A DNA stretch of 64,000 bases from Tsukamurella ocularis (GCF_024807615.1 NZ_JANUCJ010000002.1:124001-188000), one strand, 5' to 3'; positions 1 to 11,609 are shown, counted from the first letter of the stretch. Numbers and translations: made by a program. Notes: generated by a model from the letters alone, not told the origin.

Positions 1-1693
<1,693 letters not shown>

Positions 1694-1732
1694 TCACCCA
1701 CTGTACGTCCGTTGCGCCGCGGATTCCAGCTT

Positions 1733-1751
1733 TTCTGGAATTATTCTAGAA
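1733..1751. promoter_or_regulatory. Fur/PerR-type 9-1-9 dyad upstream of katG
   Basis: TTCTGGAAT, one T, then ATTCTAGAA form a 19-bp inverted repeat with one G/T-type mismatch per half. It is AT-rich in a strongly GC-rich context. Layout and size resemble Fur/PerR/CatR boxes that control peroxide-response genes. It lies about 110 bp upstream of the katG start, in the only intergenic space from which katG can be transcribed. The assignment to a particular regulator is inference. Confidence 0.5.
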
Positions 1752-1820
1752 ATACCTGAAAGTCGAGGTGAAAGGCCCTATCGGTGCGGTAGGAAAGGCC
1801 TATGGGCGCGATTGACGGGC

Positions 1821-3104
1821 TCAGCGACGGGCCCGGGGGAAGGCGCTATTGATCGCGTCCAGGAGGGCGGGGTAGCGCTTCGCCTCCGCGTGACTGCCCG
1901 GTTTGCCGCTGGAGACGACGGCGGCTGACAGATCCCGCTCGGGGTCGGCCCACATCGCGATCTCAGTGAGGCCGGTGTGCCCGAAGGCGGCAGGAGCATG
2001 CCGCCCGAACGGGCCGAACCTCTCGGAGCCCAGCATGTACCCGGTGCCCCACCGCAGGGGCGCGCCGCCGGTTGCGAAATCGGGGCGCAGGCGCCGCGCC
2101 TGCCGGGTCGCCGCGGCGAGCGTCTCGGGCCGCAGCACGCGGATGCCGTCGAGTTCCCCACCCCGCCGCAGGATCTCGGCGAACCGGGACAGTTCCTGCG
2201 CATTCGAGACCAGGTTCGACGACGGCACGACGCCGGTGAGGAACTGCGGCGAGTTCGACATCGGCACGATCTGCTGCATGGTGCCGCCCACCACCTTCCG
2301 GAACGCGGCCTCGATCGCGGGCGGCGCGGGCCGGCCTGTCGCGTAGCTGAGCCCGACGGCGGGTAGGTCCTCCGGCGCGACCCCGAAGTTGGTCCAGCGG
2401 AAGCCCAGCGGGTCGAGGATCTCCGTGGCGGCGATCTCTCGGATCGTCCGCCCCGTGGCGGCGAGCACCAGTTCGCGGACCAGCGGGCCCCAGGTCAGTG
2501 CATGGTAGAAGTGCAGCCGGCCGGGGGAGTAGACAGGCTTGATCCCGGCGAGCATGGTCCGGGTGTACGCGCTGTCCTCGGACCGCTTGAGGTCCGGCTT
2601 AGGGCCGGTGTTGATCGGGATGCCCGCGCTGTGGGTCAGGACGTGCCGCACCGTGATCCGGTCCTTGCCGTCGCTGGTGAACTCCGGCATGTAGTCGGCC
2701 ACGCGGGCCTCGATGTCGAGGTCGCCGCGCTCGATCAGGCGGTGCAGCACCGTGACCGCCACGCCTTTGGCGGTGGAGTACGTGCAGAACGGGGTGTCGA
2801 CGGTGACCGCCACGGGTTCGGCCGCCTCGTCGCGGTTCGACGGGAGGTCGGGGCCGTTGCCGCGGGCGTGGCCGATGGCCCGGTTCAGCACGACGCGGCC
2901 CTGGTGCCGCACGCAGACCTGGATGGCCGGCTGCATGCCGGCCGCGTACCAGGACCGGGCCGCGAGCCAGATCCGTTCGACGGCGCGCGGATCCGCGCTG
3001 GTGTGGTCCTCGACGCCCACGTCGGTGATCACGTCCAGGTCACGCGGGACGCGGATGCGGCCCTCCTCGGGCGCGGGGGCCTCGGACACGGTGTCGCTGC
3101 TCAC
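1821..3104 (-). CDS. Serine hydrolase of the class C beta-lactamase/esterase fold
   Basis: 427 residues, matching the beta-lactamase-related esterase group (EstB/LipL-like) rather than true beta-lactamases. The catalytic SxxK is S110-T-A-K113 in the context PFCTYSTAKG, a Tyr-containing second motif appears in FYHALTWGPL, and a C-terminal HTG motif in FGHTGLTE replaces the KTG triad. No export signal is evident, so a cytoplasmic or peripheral ester hydrolase is more likely than an antibiotic-degrading enzyme. Its natural substrate is not deducible. It diverges from the YhhN gene starting at 3133, leaving only 28 bp for two promoters. Confidence 0.85.
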   Translation of the reverse strand: MSSDTVSEAPAPEEGRIRVPRDLDVITDVGVEDHTSADPRAVERIWLAARSWYAAGMQPAIQVCVRHQGRVVLNRAIGHARGNGPDLPSNRDEAAEPVAVTVDTPFCTYSTAKGVAVTVLHRLIERGDLDIEARVADYMPEFTSDGKDRITVRHVLTHSAGIPINTGPKPDLKRSEDSAYTRTMLAGIKPVYSPGRLHFYHALTWGPLVRELVLAATGRTIREIAATEILDPLGFRWTNFGVAPEDLPAVGLSYATGRPAPPAIEAAFRKVVGGTMQQIVPMSNSPQFLTGVVPSSNLVSNAQELSRFAEILRRGGELDGIRVLRPETLAAATRQARRLRPDFATGGAPLRWGTGYMLGSERFGPFGRHAPAAFGHTGLTEIAMWADPERDLSAAVVSSGKPGSHAEAKRYPALLDAINSAFPRARR

Positions 3105-3132
3105 GGGACGAGCCTACGGATAGATTGGCGCG

Positions 3133-3825
3133 GTGACCCACCCCAGCACCGCCCTCAAGCTCGCCTACGCCGCTCTCGCGGTCGTCGACACTGCGCTCTC
3201 GGCTTCGTCGAAGCCGGCCCGCCACCGCGCGCGCCGGTTCACCAAGCCGCTGTTGCTCCCGACCCTCGCCGCGTCTTTCGCGACCGATCCGCGGGCGCAG
3301 TGCTCGCCGCTGCGCAACAGCACACTCGCGGGGCAGGCGGCCGGCTGGGTGGGCGACGTGGCGCTCCTCGGCGACGAGCCGAAGCACTTCGCCCTGGGTG
3401 CGAGTGCCTTCGCCACGGGCCACGCCGCCTACATCAGCGGGCTGCTGGCGCAGCGCGATCCCGACGCATCACTCGCGCGTCCCGCCGCCGTCGGCGCCGC
3501 CTGGGCCGTCGGCGCTCCGCGGACCCTGCTCGCCGCATACCGGACGGAGCCCTTCCTCGCTCCGGTTCTCGGGGGCTATTCCGCGCTGCTGAGCGGCACC
3601 GCCGCGGCTGCAACGGTGCTCGGCCCGCAGATCCCTACGGGCGCCCGCCGCGCCACCCTCGCCGGCGCGGGCCTGTTCCTGCTCAGCGACTCGATCCTCG
3701 GGCTGCGCAAATTCGTTCTCGCCGACCCTCCTGGGTGGCTCGAGGGTGCCGTCATGGCCACCTACACCGGAGCGCAATTCCTGCTCGCGGAGGGCGCGGC
3801 GCGGGCCGGGGTGCCAGCGGCGTAA
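3133..3825 (+). CDS. YhhN/TMEM86 family membrane protein, lysoplasmalogenase-like
   Basis: 230 residues made mostly of hydrophobic helices separated by short polar turns, as in the eight-helix YhhN/TMEM86 family. Some eukaryotic members hydrolyse lysoplasmalogen, but bacterial roles are poorly defined. Family membership rests on the overall pattern, including the small-residue-rich helices and a conserved acidic residue in LLGDEPKHFALGASAFATGH. The GTG at 3133 is the first start after the divergent esterase gene. It is followed by a convergent DUF808 gene. Confidence 0.7.
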   Translation: MTHPSTALKLAYAALAVVDTALSASSKPARHRARRFTKPLLLPTLAASFATDPRAQCSPLRNSTLAGQAAGWVGDVALLGDEPKHFALGASAFATGHAAYISGLLAQRDPDASLARPAAVGAAWAVGAPRTLLAAYRTEPFLAPVLGGYSALLSGTAAAATVLGPQIPTGARRATLAGAGLFLLSDSILGLRKFVLADPPGWLEGAVMATYTGAQFLLAEGAARAGVPAA

Positions 3826-3900
3826 TCCGCGCTGCCCGGGGCTGTGCCCCGGAGAGCGAGGTGCGGACCCGGGCCCGGGCCATGCTGCCGGTGCGGTGGT

Positions 3901-4845
3901 TCAGTGGGACGCGGGGACCCCGCGGAGCTTGCCGATCGCGTGCACGATCGCGACCACTACGGCGCCCACCGCCAGCCCGAACAGGGCGGAGCCGAGGGTG
4001 TTGGCGAGCCAGCCCACGACGGAGCCGATCGACGGAATCAGGTCGTGCGCCCAGGTCTCGACGTGGTGCACCACCGAGTACGGCCAGTGCCAGCCCAACT
4101 CGTCGAGGCCCACCAGGAGGATGTGCCCGCCCACCCAGCACATCGCCACGATGCCGACGTTCGCGAGCACGGTGAGTACCACCGGCATCGCCTTGACCAT
4201 CGCGGTGCCGACCGTGCGGCTGAACTCGGAGGGGCGCTGCGCGAGTGCGAGACCCACGTCGTCCATCTTGACGATCGCCGCGACCACCCCGTAGACCAGG
4301 GCGGTGATCAGGATCGCCACCACCACGAGGATGAGCGCCCGGGACCAGATCGACTCGCTCGCGACCTCGTTCATCGCAATCACCATGATCTCCGCCGACA
4401 GGATGAAGTCGGTGCGGATGGCGCCGGCGACCACGGTGTCCTCGTCGACCTCGCCCGTGGACGACGACGGCTCCTCGACGTCCCCGTGGCCGCTGAGCTT
4501 CTCCCAGATCTTCTCGGCGCCCTCGTAGCTGAGGTAGGTGCCGCCGAGCATGAGGATCGGGGTCAAGGCCCATGGGGCGAGCCAGCTCAGCAGCAGGATC
4601 GCGGGGAGGATGAAGACCAGCTTGTTGCGCAGCGAGCCCTTCGCGATGCGCGCGACGATGCTCAGCTCGCGCTCGGGCTTGATGCCCTGTACGTACCGCG
4701 GCGTGACCGCGGTGTCGTCGACCACCACGCCCGCGGCCTTGACGCTCGCGCGCCCCGCGGCGGCGGCCACGTCATCGACCGACGCGGCGGCGAGCCGCGC
4801 GAGAGCGGCGATGTCGTCGAGCAGGGCAGCGAGTCCTCCGGCCAT
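3901..4845 (-). CDS. DUF808 (YedI-type) integral membrane protein
   Basis: 314 residues. The opening MAGGLAALLDDIAALARLAA and the following block of VDDTAVTPRYVQG are hallmarks of the DUF808/YedI family, followed by several transmembrane helices, including one near residues 95-120 (FILPAILLLSWLAPWALTP) and three to four in the C-terminal half. Family function is unknown; it is a widely distributed inner-membrane protein. It stands alone, convergent with the YhhN gene and divergent from the isocitrate dehydrogenase gene. The region 3826-3900 between the converging genes shows no clear terminator. Confidence 0.85.
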   Translation of the reverse strand: MAGGLAALLDDIAALARLAAASVDDVAAAAGRASVKAAGVVVDDTAVTPRYVQGIKPERELSIVARIAKGSLRNKLVFILPAILLLSWLAPWALTPILMLGGTYLSYEGAEKIWEKLSGHGDVEEPSSSTGEVDEDTVVAGAIRTDFILSAEIMVIAMNEVASESIWSRALILVVVAILITALVYGVVAAIVKMDDVGLALAQRPSEFSRTVGTAMVKAMPVVLTVLANVGIVAMCWVGGHILLVGLDELGWHWPYSVVHHVETWAHDLIPSIGSVVGWLANTLGSALFGLAVGAVVVAIVHAIGKLRGVPASH

Positions 4846-5002
4846 GGCGACAGCGTAATCGGGGAGGGGTACCCGCGTTTGCCGGACTGCCGTCGCGGGC
4901 CGTTGGGGTGAGGGAGGATAATGGAGGAACCGTTACATGGAGACTGTCAGAGCAGTACGTACAGAGTCGACCGACCACGACATTCGGGAGAAGCAAACAC
5001 AC

Positions 5003-7240
5003 ATGAGTGCGCAGCAGCAGACCATCATCTACACGCTGACCGACGAGGCCCCACTTCTGGCCACCGCGTCGTTCCTGCCGATCATCCGCGCCTTCGCCGG
5101 GCCCGCCGGCATCGACGTGCAGACGAGCGACATCTCGGTCGCGGCGCGCATTCTGGCGACCTTCCCCGAGCGCCTGACCGACGAGCAGAAGGTGCCGGAC
5201 AACCTGGCCTCGCTCGGCGCGCTGACCCTCGACCCGTCGGCGAACATCATCAAGCTCCCGAACATCAGCGCCTCGGTGCCGCAGCTGCTGGCCGCGATCA
5301 CGGAGCTGCAGGGCAAGGGCTACGACATCCCCGACCTGCCGTCGGAGCCCAAGACCGACGAGGAGCGCGACATCGCGACGCGCTACTCCACCATCCTCGG
5401 CAGCGCCGTGAACCCGGTCCTGCGCCAGGGCAACTCGGACCGCCGCGCCCCGCGCGCCGTCAAGGAGTACGCCCGCAAGAACCCCCACAGCATGGGTGAG
5501 TGGTCGATGGCCTCGCGCAGCCACGTCGCGCACATGAAGCACGGCGACTTCTACCACGGCGAGAAGTCCACGACGCTCGACCGCGAGCGCGACCTGCGCA
5601 TGGAGCTCGTCACGGCCGACGGCCAGTCCCACGTGCTCAAGGACAGCGTCAAGCTCGGCGCCGGCGACGTCATGGACTCGATGTTCATGAGCAAGAAGGC
5701 CCTGCTCGAGTTCTACGAGGAGCAGATGCAGGACGCCTACGAGACCGGCGTCATGTTCTCGCTGCACGTCAAGGCCACCATGATGAAGGTCTCGCACCCC
5801 ATCGTCTTCGGCCACGCCGTCAAGGTCTTCTACAAGGACGCCTTCGCCAAGCACCAGGAGCTCTTCGATGAGCTGGGTGTCAACGTCAACAACGGCCTCG
5901 GCGACCTGTACGACAAGATCGCCACGCTGCCTGCCAGCAAGCACGAGGAGATCGTCAAGGATCTGCACGCCTGCCACGAGCACCGCCCGGAGCTGGCGAT
6001 GGTCGATTCGGCGCGCGGCATCTCCAACTTCCATTCGCCGTCCGACGTCATCGTCGACGCCTCGATGCCCGCCATGATCCGCGCCGGCGGCAAGATGTAC
6101 GGCGCCGACGGCCGCACCAAGGACACCAAGGCCGTGATGCCGGAGTCGACCTTCGCGCGTATCTACCAGGAGATCATCAACTTCTGTAAGACCAACGGCG
6201 CCTTCGATCCCCGCACCATGGGCACGGTGCCCAACGTCGGCCTGATGGCGCAGAAGGCGGAGGAGTACGGCAGCCACGACAAGACCTTCGAGGTCCCGGC
6301 CGCCGGCACCGCGAACATCGTCGACAACACCACCGGCGAGGTCGTCCTTTCCCAGGAGGTCGAAGAGGGCGACATCTGGCGCATGTGCACCGTGAAGGAC
6401 GCCCCGATCCGCGACTGGATCAAGCTGGCCGTCAACCGCGCTCGCAACTCCGGTACGCCGGTGCTGTTCTGGCTGGACCCGTACCGCCCGCACGAGAACG
6501 AGCTCATCAAGGCGGTCAAGGCCGAGCTGAAGAACTACGACACCGAGGGTCTCGACATCCAGGTCATGTCGCAGGTGCGCGCCATGCGCTACACGCTCGA
6601 GCGCGCGATGCGCGGCCTCGACACCATCGCTGCCACGGGCAACATCCTGCGCGACTACCTCACCGACCTGTTCCCGATCCTCGAGCTCGGCACCTCGGCG
6701 AAGATGCTCTCGATCGTCCCGCTCATGGCGGGCGGCGGCATGTACGAGACGGGCGCCGGCGGCTCGGCGCCGAAGCATGTCAAGCAGCTCACGGAGGAGA
6801 ACCACCTCCGCTGGGATTCGCTGGGCGAGTTCCTCGCGCTCGCGGTGAGTTTCGAGGACATGGGCATCAAGAACGAGAACGGTGCGGCGAAGATCCTGGC
6901 GACCACGCTGGACGCCGCGACCGGCAAGCTCCTCGAGAACAACAAGGCCCCGTCGCGCAGCACCGGCGAGCTGGACAATCGTGGCAGCCAGTTCTACCTG
7001 GCTCTGTACTGGGCGCAGGAGCTGGCCGCGCAGACCGAGAACCCGGAGTTGGCCGCGAAGTTCGCGCCGCTGGCGAAGGCACTCACCGAGCACGAGGCCA
7101 CCATCGTGGAGGAGCTGCGCGCGGTCCAGGGCGAGCCCGCCGACATCGGTGGCTACTACTACCCGGACCCCGAGAAGATGTCGAAGGTGATGCGTCCCAG
7201 CGCCACCTTCAACGCGGACCTGGCGTCGCTCGACGCCTGA
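5003..7240 (+). CDS. icd: Monomeric NADP-dependent isocitrate dehydrogenase
   Basis: TCA-cycle enzyme converting isocitrate to 2-oxoglutarate with NADPH production. At 745 residues it matches the monomeric class (about 740), unrelated in length to the 400-residue dimeric enzyme. The N-terminus [19 protein letters not shown] and internal blocks such as [15 protein letters not shown] and [15 protein letters not shown] are typical. ATG 5003 is preferred over an in-frame ATG at 4937 because GGGAGAAG sits about 9 bases before it and the extra residues are not part of the family. A strong hairpin at 7253-7290 ends the transcript. Confidence 0.97.
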   Translation: MSAQQQTIIYTLTDEAPLLATASFLPIIRAFAGPAGIDVQTSDISVAARILATFPERLTDEQKVPDNLASLGALTLDPSANIIKLPNISASVPQLLAAITELQGKGYDIPDLPSEPKTDEERDIATRYSTILGSAVNPVLRQGNSDRRAPRAVKEYARKNPHSMGEWSMASRSHVAHMKHGDFYHGEKSTTLDRERDLRMELVTADGQSHVLKDSVKLGAGDVMDSMFMSKKALLEFYEEQMQDAYETGVMFSLHVKATMMKVSHPIVFGHAVKVFYKDAFAKHQELFDELGVNVNNGLGDLYDKIATLPASKHEEIVKDLHACHEHRPELAMVDSARGISNFHSPSDVIVDASMPAMIRAGGKMYGADGRTKDTKAVMPESTFARIYQEIINFCKTNGAFDPRTMGTVPNVGLMAQKAEEYGSHDKTFEVPAAGTANIVDNTTGEVVLSQEVEEGDIWRMCTVKDAPIRDWIKLAVNRARNSGTPVLFWLDPYRPHENELIKAVKAELKNYDTEGLDIQVMSQVRAMRYTLERAMRGLDTIAATGNILRDYLTDLFPILELGTSAKMLSIVPLMAGGGMYETGAGGSAPKHVKQLTEENHLRWDSLGEFLALAVSFEDMGIKNENGAAKILATTLDAATGKLLENNKAPSRSTGELDNRGSQFYLALYWAQELAAQTENPELAAKFAPLAKALTEHEATIVEELRAVQGEPADIGGYYYPDPEKMSKVMRPSATFNADLASLDA

Positions 7241-7252
7241 TCGATCCCGCTG

Positions 7253-7290
7253 GAACGGGCATCGCCGACTCAGGTCGGCGGTGCCCGTTC
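7253..7290 (+). terminator. Hairpin terminator after icd
   Basis: Seventeen-base stem (7253-7269 with 7274-7290) including one U-G wobble and a TCAG tetraloop, starting 12 bases after the icd stop. There is no T-tract, as is common in actinobacteria. It also lies just beyond the end of the convergent TetR gene, so it may serve both directions. Confidence 0.8.
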
Positions 7291-7292
7291 TG

Positions 7293-7898
7293 CTATCGCG
7301 GGACGGGTGCGGCCAGCGCGACGACCATGTCGGCGACGGTGTCGAGGTCAGCGGCGGAGCGCGCCGGGTCGGGATGAGCCACATGCTGGAGGATCAGGCC
7401 GTCGACGGCTGCGAGGATGGCACGGGCGAGCCGGTCCAGGGGTACGGCGCTGGTCTCGTGGGCGCGGTCGGCCGCCTCGGCGCACCACTGCCGCACGACC
7501 TCGGTGTAGCGCTCGTACTGGATCCGCGCCAGCTCCTCGAGGCCCGGGGTGCGGAGAGCGTGGGTCACCAGCTCGTACTGCAGCACCTGGAGCTCGCGCT
7601 CGTCCGTCACGAGCGCCGACCAGAAGTTCCGCATGCCGTTGCGAATGGCGTGCGCCAGCCCCGCATCGGTCTCGGCCGTGCGCCGGAGCACGTCGGAGAT
7701 GTCGTCGACCACACGCTCGATGACGGCGTGGAGCAACTGCTGCTTGCTCGGGAAGACGTGCTGCAACGTGCCCAGCGGGATCCCGGCTTCGGCGGCGACC
7801 GCGCGCAGGCTCGTCTTGGCGACCCCGTCGCGGATCAGGACCGCGCGCGCCGCAGCGACGATCTGCGGGCCGCGCACCGCGGACTCGACGTAGGGCAT
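7293..7898 (-). CDS. TetR-family transcriptional regulator
   Basis: 201 residues. The N-terminal helix-turn-helix spans about residues 8-55 and includes TSLRAVAAEAGIPLGTLQHVFPSKQQLL, and the C-terminal ligand-binding domain is of the BetI-like TetR_C type. ATG 7898 is chosen over an upstream in-frame start because GGAGG lies 4-5 bases before it. It sits downstream of the lipase-SDR operon on the same strand, and a perfect 13-bp palindrome at 7939-7951 lies in its promoter. Control of itself and possibly the lipase-SDR pair is inferred; the ligand is unknown. Confidence 0.88.
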   Translation of the reverse strand: MPYVESAVRGPQIVAAARAVLIRDGVAKTSLRAVAAEAGIPLGTLQHVFPSKQQLLHAVIERVVDDISDVLRRTAETDAGLAHAIRNGMRNFWSALVTDERELQVLQYELVTHALRTPGLEELARIQYERYTEVVRQWCAEAADRAHETSAVPLDRLARAILAAVDGLILQHVAHPDPARSAADLDTVADMVVALAAPVPR

Positions 7899-7938
7899 CC
7901 GGCCTCCGGTTCCAAGGGGTGGGTGTCCAGCAAAGCAC

Positions 7939-7951
7939 ACCGGATTCCGGT
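7939..7951. promoter_or_regulatory. Candidate TetR operator
   Basis: Perfect 6-1-6 palindrome ACCGGA-T-TCCGGT about 40 bp upstream of the TetR start, in the only gap of the lipase-SDR-tetR array. Position and symmetry suit autoregulation. No second copy was noticed upstream of the lipase gene. Confidence 0.45.
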
Positions 7952-8019
7952 CCAGGTCTCGACACAGGGGTGTGACTCGGCTTATGCCGAGGAGATCCTC
8001 GCCCGGTCGGACTAGCGGC

Positions 8020-8847
8020 TCAGAGGAAGCGTTTCGACTGCCCGTCGACGAAGGACATGAGCCGCTGATAGCCCGAGCCGGTGACCCGGACCAGTAGATC
8101 CAGTGCCACCGCGTCGGGGCCGATGAGGATGCGGCCGTGGTTCTTCTGCACGCCCTTGAGAATGGTGCGCGCCGCGGCGTCGGCCTCGGTGCGGGCCAGG
8201 TGCTGGTTGAAGAAGTCGGCGAACGAGGCCTGGTCCTGGCCCTCGGCGACGGTTGCGTTGTTGCAGATGTCGGTCTTGATCCCGCCGGGGTGCACGCAGC
8301 TGACGCCCACGTTGTGTCCGCTCGCGAGCATCTCGATCCGGAGGGCTTCGGTGAAGCCGCGCACCGCGAACTTGGCGGCGTTGTAGGCGCTCTGGCCGCC
8401 GACGCCGAACAGGCCGAAGATCGAGCTGGTGTTGGCGATGTGGCCGTCGCCGGAGGCGATCAGGTGCGGCAGGAAGGCCTTGGAGCTGTTGACCACGCCC
8501 CAGAAGTCGACGTCCATCAGGCGGTCGTAGTCCTTGAAGGAGGTCTTCTCGACGCTCGCGTGGTGCGCGATGCCCGCGTTGTTGAAGACGAGGTTGACCA
8601 CGCCGTAGTGCTCGGCGACCTCGTCCGCGTAGGCGAGGATCTGTTCGCGCTCGCCGACGTTGACAACCTTGGTGTGGACCTCCGCGCCCAGGGCGCGCGC
8701 GTCGTCCGCGGTCTTCTCGAGGCCGATGGCGTCGTAGTCGCACAGTGAGAGCTTCGCGCCCTGGCGCGCCAGTTCGAGCGCGAGCTCGCGGCCCATGCCG
8801 GAGGCGACGCCCGTGACGACAGCGACCTTGCCGTGGAAGTCCTTCAT
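8020..8847 (-). CDS. SDR-family NAD(P)-dependent oxidoreductase
   Basis: 275 residues, classical short-chain dehydrogenase/reductase: cofactor motif VTGVASGMG at residues 11-19, NNAG at 89-92, and catalytic Ser142, Tyr155 and Lys159 (YNAAK). A glycine-rich loop followed by an acidic residue (CDYD near residue 36) suggests NAD preference. It is the second gene of an operon, starting 4 bases after the lipase stop, so the two probably act on one substrate: ester cleavage followed by oxidation of the released alcohol. The substrate itself cannot be read from the sequence. Confidence 0.92.
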   Translation of the reverse strand: MKDFHGKVAVVTGVASGMGRELALELARQGAKLSLCDYDAIGLEKTADDARALGAEVHTKVVNVGEREQILAYADEVAEHYGVVNLVFNNAGIAHHASVEKTSFKDYDRLMDVDFWGVVNSSKAFLPHLIASGDGHIANTSSIFGLFGVGGQSAYNAAKFAVRGFTEALRIEMLASGHNVGVSCVHPGGIKTDICNNATVAEGQDQASFADFFNQHLARTEADAAARTILKGVQKNHGRILIGPDAVALDLLVRVTGSGYQRLMSFVDGQSKRFL

Positions 8848-8851
8848 ACGA

Positions 8852-10054
8852 TTACTCCTGGTTGTCCATGACCCGCGCGAGGAACGCAGCGGCGTCGTCG
8901 GCGGCCGCGTACACGGTGCCGAAATGGTCGGTGGGATAGAGCTTCAGCGCGACCGGCTGGCGGTGCACCGCGAGCGCCACGGCCAGCGACAGGCCGGACG
9001 CGACGGGCACGTCGATGTCGGTGAGGCCGTGGCCGAGGAAGATCGGCCGGTCGTAGCCCTGCGTCGGTGTGCCCATGTGCGCGTGCAGGGCGTCGTAGAT
9101 CCCGGGTATGCTGCGCAGCGGCGCGGTCACCCACGTGCTGATCCGCGCGCCGCGCACCGCCTCGCGGGTGTCGTACAGGCTCAGCCGCTCGGCGAGGTCG
9201 ACGATCCGCCGGCCCTCGTCGCTGAGCAGGCCTTCGATCCCCAGGTCAGGCCGGGCGTCGCGCATCCCGGCCAGAATGTACGCCGCGTAGACGTTGGTCA
9301 GCGGCGGCAGCGCGATCGGTGGGAAGGACGGTCGCAGGAACTGCGCCACCCGCTCGATGTTCGCCGGTGTGCCGGTCGCGACCGTCCCGCGCAGGTCGAG
9401 GTCGTAGCCCGCGCCGAACTCCGCGGCGTAGCGGGCGCCGTTCATGGCCGCGCCTGCGCCCTGCGACTGGCCGACGAGGGCCCACCGTCGGGCGAGCGGC
9501 AGCCCCAACTGCCGTGCGGCCTGCACCGAGTCGATCAGGTTGTGCGCCTCGACCTTGCCATTGAGGTAGCTCATCAGGCCGGGGGTGCCCATGCCCGCGT
9601 AGTCGGTGGCGACCACCGCGTAGCCGTGTCGCAGCCAGTGCCCCAGGTAGAACTGCTGCCGCTCGGACTGGGGCTGGGCCGACGGGGTCGCCTCGTCGCA
9701 CAGCCCGACGGTGCCGTGCGCCCAGGCCACCACGGGCCATCCGCCCGCGGGCGCGTCCCCGTCGGGCAGGAACAGGGAGGCCGTGCTCACGGCCGCGCCG
9801 CGCTGGTTGGTGGTGGCGTACAGGAACCGGTACGCCTGCGCCGCCTCGTCCAGGCCGAGCCCTGCGTCGAGCGGCACCCGGTCGATCGGCGTGCCGGCCG
9901 CCGGCGCGGGGCCGGAGTACGCGCGCGCATCGAGACCGGACCAGTTCGGTGGACCGATGGGGGTGACGGGATCGGGGGTCGCGAGGCTGCGGAACAGGCC
10001 GCCGACGCGGCTGGTCAGCGCGCGTGGCAGGGCGGACGGCGTGATCGGCACCAC
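8852..10054 (-). CDS. Secretory-lipase-family alpha/beta hydrolase
   Basis: 400 residues of the LIP (secretory lipase) family. The nucleophile elbow is G195-Q-S197-Q-G199 in WALVGQSQGAGAAM, preceded by the oxyanion region AWAHGTVG and the family block VVATDYAGMGTPG. A C-terminal His in the context YPTDHFGTVYAAADD fits the catalytic triad. No convincing signal peptide is present despite the family name, so a cytoplasmic triacylglycerol or ester hydrolase is likely. Two adjacent GTG codons (10054, 10051) can start it. It heads the operon with the SDR gene. Confidence 0.88.
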   Translation of the reverse strand: MVPITPSALPRALTSRVGGLFRSLATPDPVTPIGPPNWSGLDARAYSGPAPAAGTPIDRVPLDAGLGLDEAAQAYRFLYATTNQRGAAVSTASLFLPDGDAPAGGWPVVAWAHGTVGLCDEATPSAQPQSERQQFYLGHWLRHGYAVVATDYAGMGTPGLMSYLNGKVEAHNLIDSVQAARQLGLPLARRWALVGQSQGAGAAMNGARYAAEFGAGYDLDLRGTVATGTPANIERVAQFLRPSFPPIALPPLTNVYAAYILAGMRDARPDLGIEGLLSDEGRRIVDLAERLSLYDTREAVRGARISTWVTAPLRSIPGIYDALHAHMGTPTQGYDRPIFLGHGLTDIDVPVASGLSLAVALAVHRQPVALKLYPTDHFGTVYAAADDAAAFLARVMDNQE

Positions 10055-10060
10055 GCCAAC

Positions 10061-11455
10061 CTAACAGTCGCGCGTGGTGCCCGCCGCCGGGCGACGGGGT
10101 ATCGCGAGCGAGCAGGCGACGGCGACAGCGCAGACCGCGAGGCAGAGCAGGATTGTCTCTGTGTACGCGCCGGACGAGGGCGTCTCGACGGGGCCCGCCG
10201 AGGTCGCGGTGATGACGGTGCCGCCGGTCAGCACCATGGCGACCACGGCCGTGGCCATCGAGGTACCGACCGAACGCATCAGCGCGTTCACGCCGTTCGC
10301 CTCGCCGGTTTGCTCGACCGGGACCACGGCCATGATCAGCGCCGGCATCGCCGAGTAGGCGATGCCGAGCCCGGCCCCGACCAGCGCGCTCGACGCCAAG
10401 ATCCAGGCCCAGTCGATGGGCCACGGCCCGGCGATCGCCAGGAGCAGCACCAGATAGCCTCCCGCGATGACGACGGCGCCGACGGCGAGCGAGATCCGGG
10501 CCCCGCGGCGGTCGGTGATCCACGAGCTGACCCGGGAGAAGGCGAACATCACCAGGCCGCTCGGCATGAGGACGAGGCTCGCCTCGACCATCCCGAGACC
10601 CAGCCCGGCGGGCGTCTGCTCCGGCGCCATGAGCACCTGGATCGGCATCATCTGCATCGCGTAGAAGGCGAAACCGGTCGCGATCGACGCCGCGTTGGTG
10701 AGCAGGATCGGGCGGTGCAGCAGTGTGCGGACGTCGATGAGCGCGTTCGGGGTGCGCAGCTCATAGCGCCACCACGCGGCACCCGTGATCAGGAAGGCGG
10801 CGAACAGTCCTAGCGTGAGCGGATCCGTCCAGCCCCACTCGGACGCCTTGGACAGGGGAAGCAGGATGAACGTCAGGACGGCGGTGAGGCCGACGGTACC
10901 GATCGCGTCGAAGGTGCCGCCGGCGTCGGCCGGGCCCTCGGGGACCGACCGCAGGATCGCTGCGCCGCAGGCCACGGCCGCGAGCGCACACGCCCAGAAC
11001 AGGGCGTGCCAGCTGACGTGCCGCGCGATCGACGCGGCGAAGGGCAGCCCGAGGGCGCCGCCGACGCCCAGGGACGCACTCATCGTGCCCACCGCGGAGC
11101 CGAGTCGCACCGCCGGGACGATGTCGCGCAGGATGCTGATACCGACGGCGATCGCACCGATGCCGAGCCCCTGCAGGCCGCGGCCGATCAAGAAGGGCAG
11201 GAAGGCGCTCGCGAGGGCGCACACCGTCGAGCCCAATGCGACCGCGGCCATCGTGCCCAGCAGCACACGGCGCTTGCCGAACATGTCGCCGAGCCGGCCG
11301 GCGATCGGCGTGCCGACCGCACCGACGAGCAGCGTGATCGTGAGCGTCCACGAGGCATTCGACGGCGACGTGGCGAGTATCCCCGGCAGCTGGGGGATCA
11401 GCGGCACGATGATCGTCTGCATGAGCGCGACCACGATGCCCGCAGCGCACAGCAC
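10061..11455 (-). CDS. MFS efflux transporter, DHA2 (EmrB/QacA) type
   Basis: 464 residues with about fourteen hydrophobic segments, the MFS signature GRLGDMFGKRRVLLG after helix 2 and an EmrB-like motif C region (GLQGLGIGAIAVG). Drug/H+ antiport is the usual function; substrate unknown. The first acceptable in-frame start is GTG 11455, lying almost at helix 1. The frame stays open further upstream to a TAG with coding-like residues but no ATG, GTG or TTG, so the N-terminal cytoplasmic tail is unusually short. It ends 6 bases from the lipase start, suggesting read-through from this gene into the lipase-SDR operon. Confidence 0.88.
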   Translation of the reverse strand: MLCAAGIVVALMQTIIVPLIPQLPGILATSPSNASWTLTITLLVGAVGTPIAGRLGDMFGKRRVLLGTMAAVALGSTVCALASAFLPFLIGRGLQGLGIGAIAVGISILRDIVPAVRLGSAVGTMSASLGVGGALGLPFAASIARHVSWHALFWACALAAVACGAAILRSVPEGPADAGGTFDAIGTVGLTAVLTFILLPLSKASEWGWTDPLTLGLFAAFLITGAAWWRYELRTPNALIDVRTLLHRPILLTNAASIATGFAFYAMQMMPIQVLMAPEQTPAGLGLGMVEASLVLMPSGLVMFAFSRVSSWITDRRGARISLAVGAVVIAGGYLVLLLAIAGPWPIDWAWILASSALVGAGLGIAYSAMPALIMAVVPVEQTGEANGVNALMRSVGTSMATAVVAMVLTGGTVITATSAGPVETPSSGAYTETILLCLAVCAVAVACSLAIPRRPAAGTTRDC

Positions 11456-11609
11456 GGCGACTGCGGCGCGGGGATATGACTCGGACAGGGCTGCGCCTTC
11501 GTGATCGACGGTGGGTAGGTAGCGATTCTAACAATGCGCCACGGGCGGCCGGCGCGACGAGCGCGGCGGTGACTTCCGCGGGGCTCGCGCCGTCTGATTG
11601 GATCGTCGA

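Noticed and set aside
4772-7384. An 870-codon frame on the - strand across the isocitrate dehydrogenase gene
   Set aside because: Fully antisense to a highly conserved enzyme; translation is repetitive Val/Leu/Asp/Arg without any domain.
8795-10813. A 672-codon + frame opposite the lipase and MFS genes
   Set aside because: Spans two unrelated leftward genes and has no recognisable domain or ribosome site.
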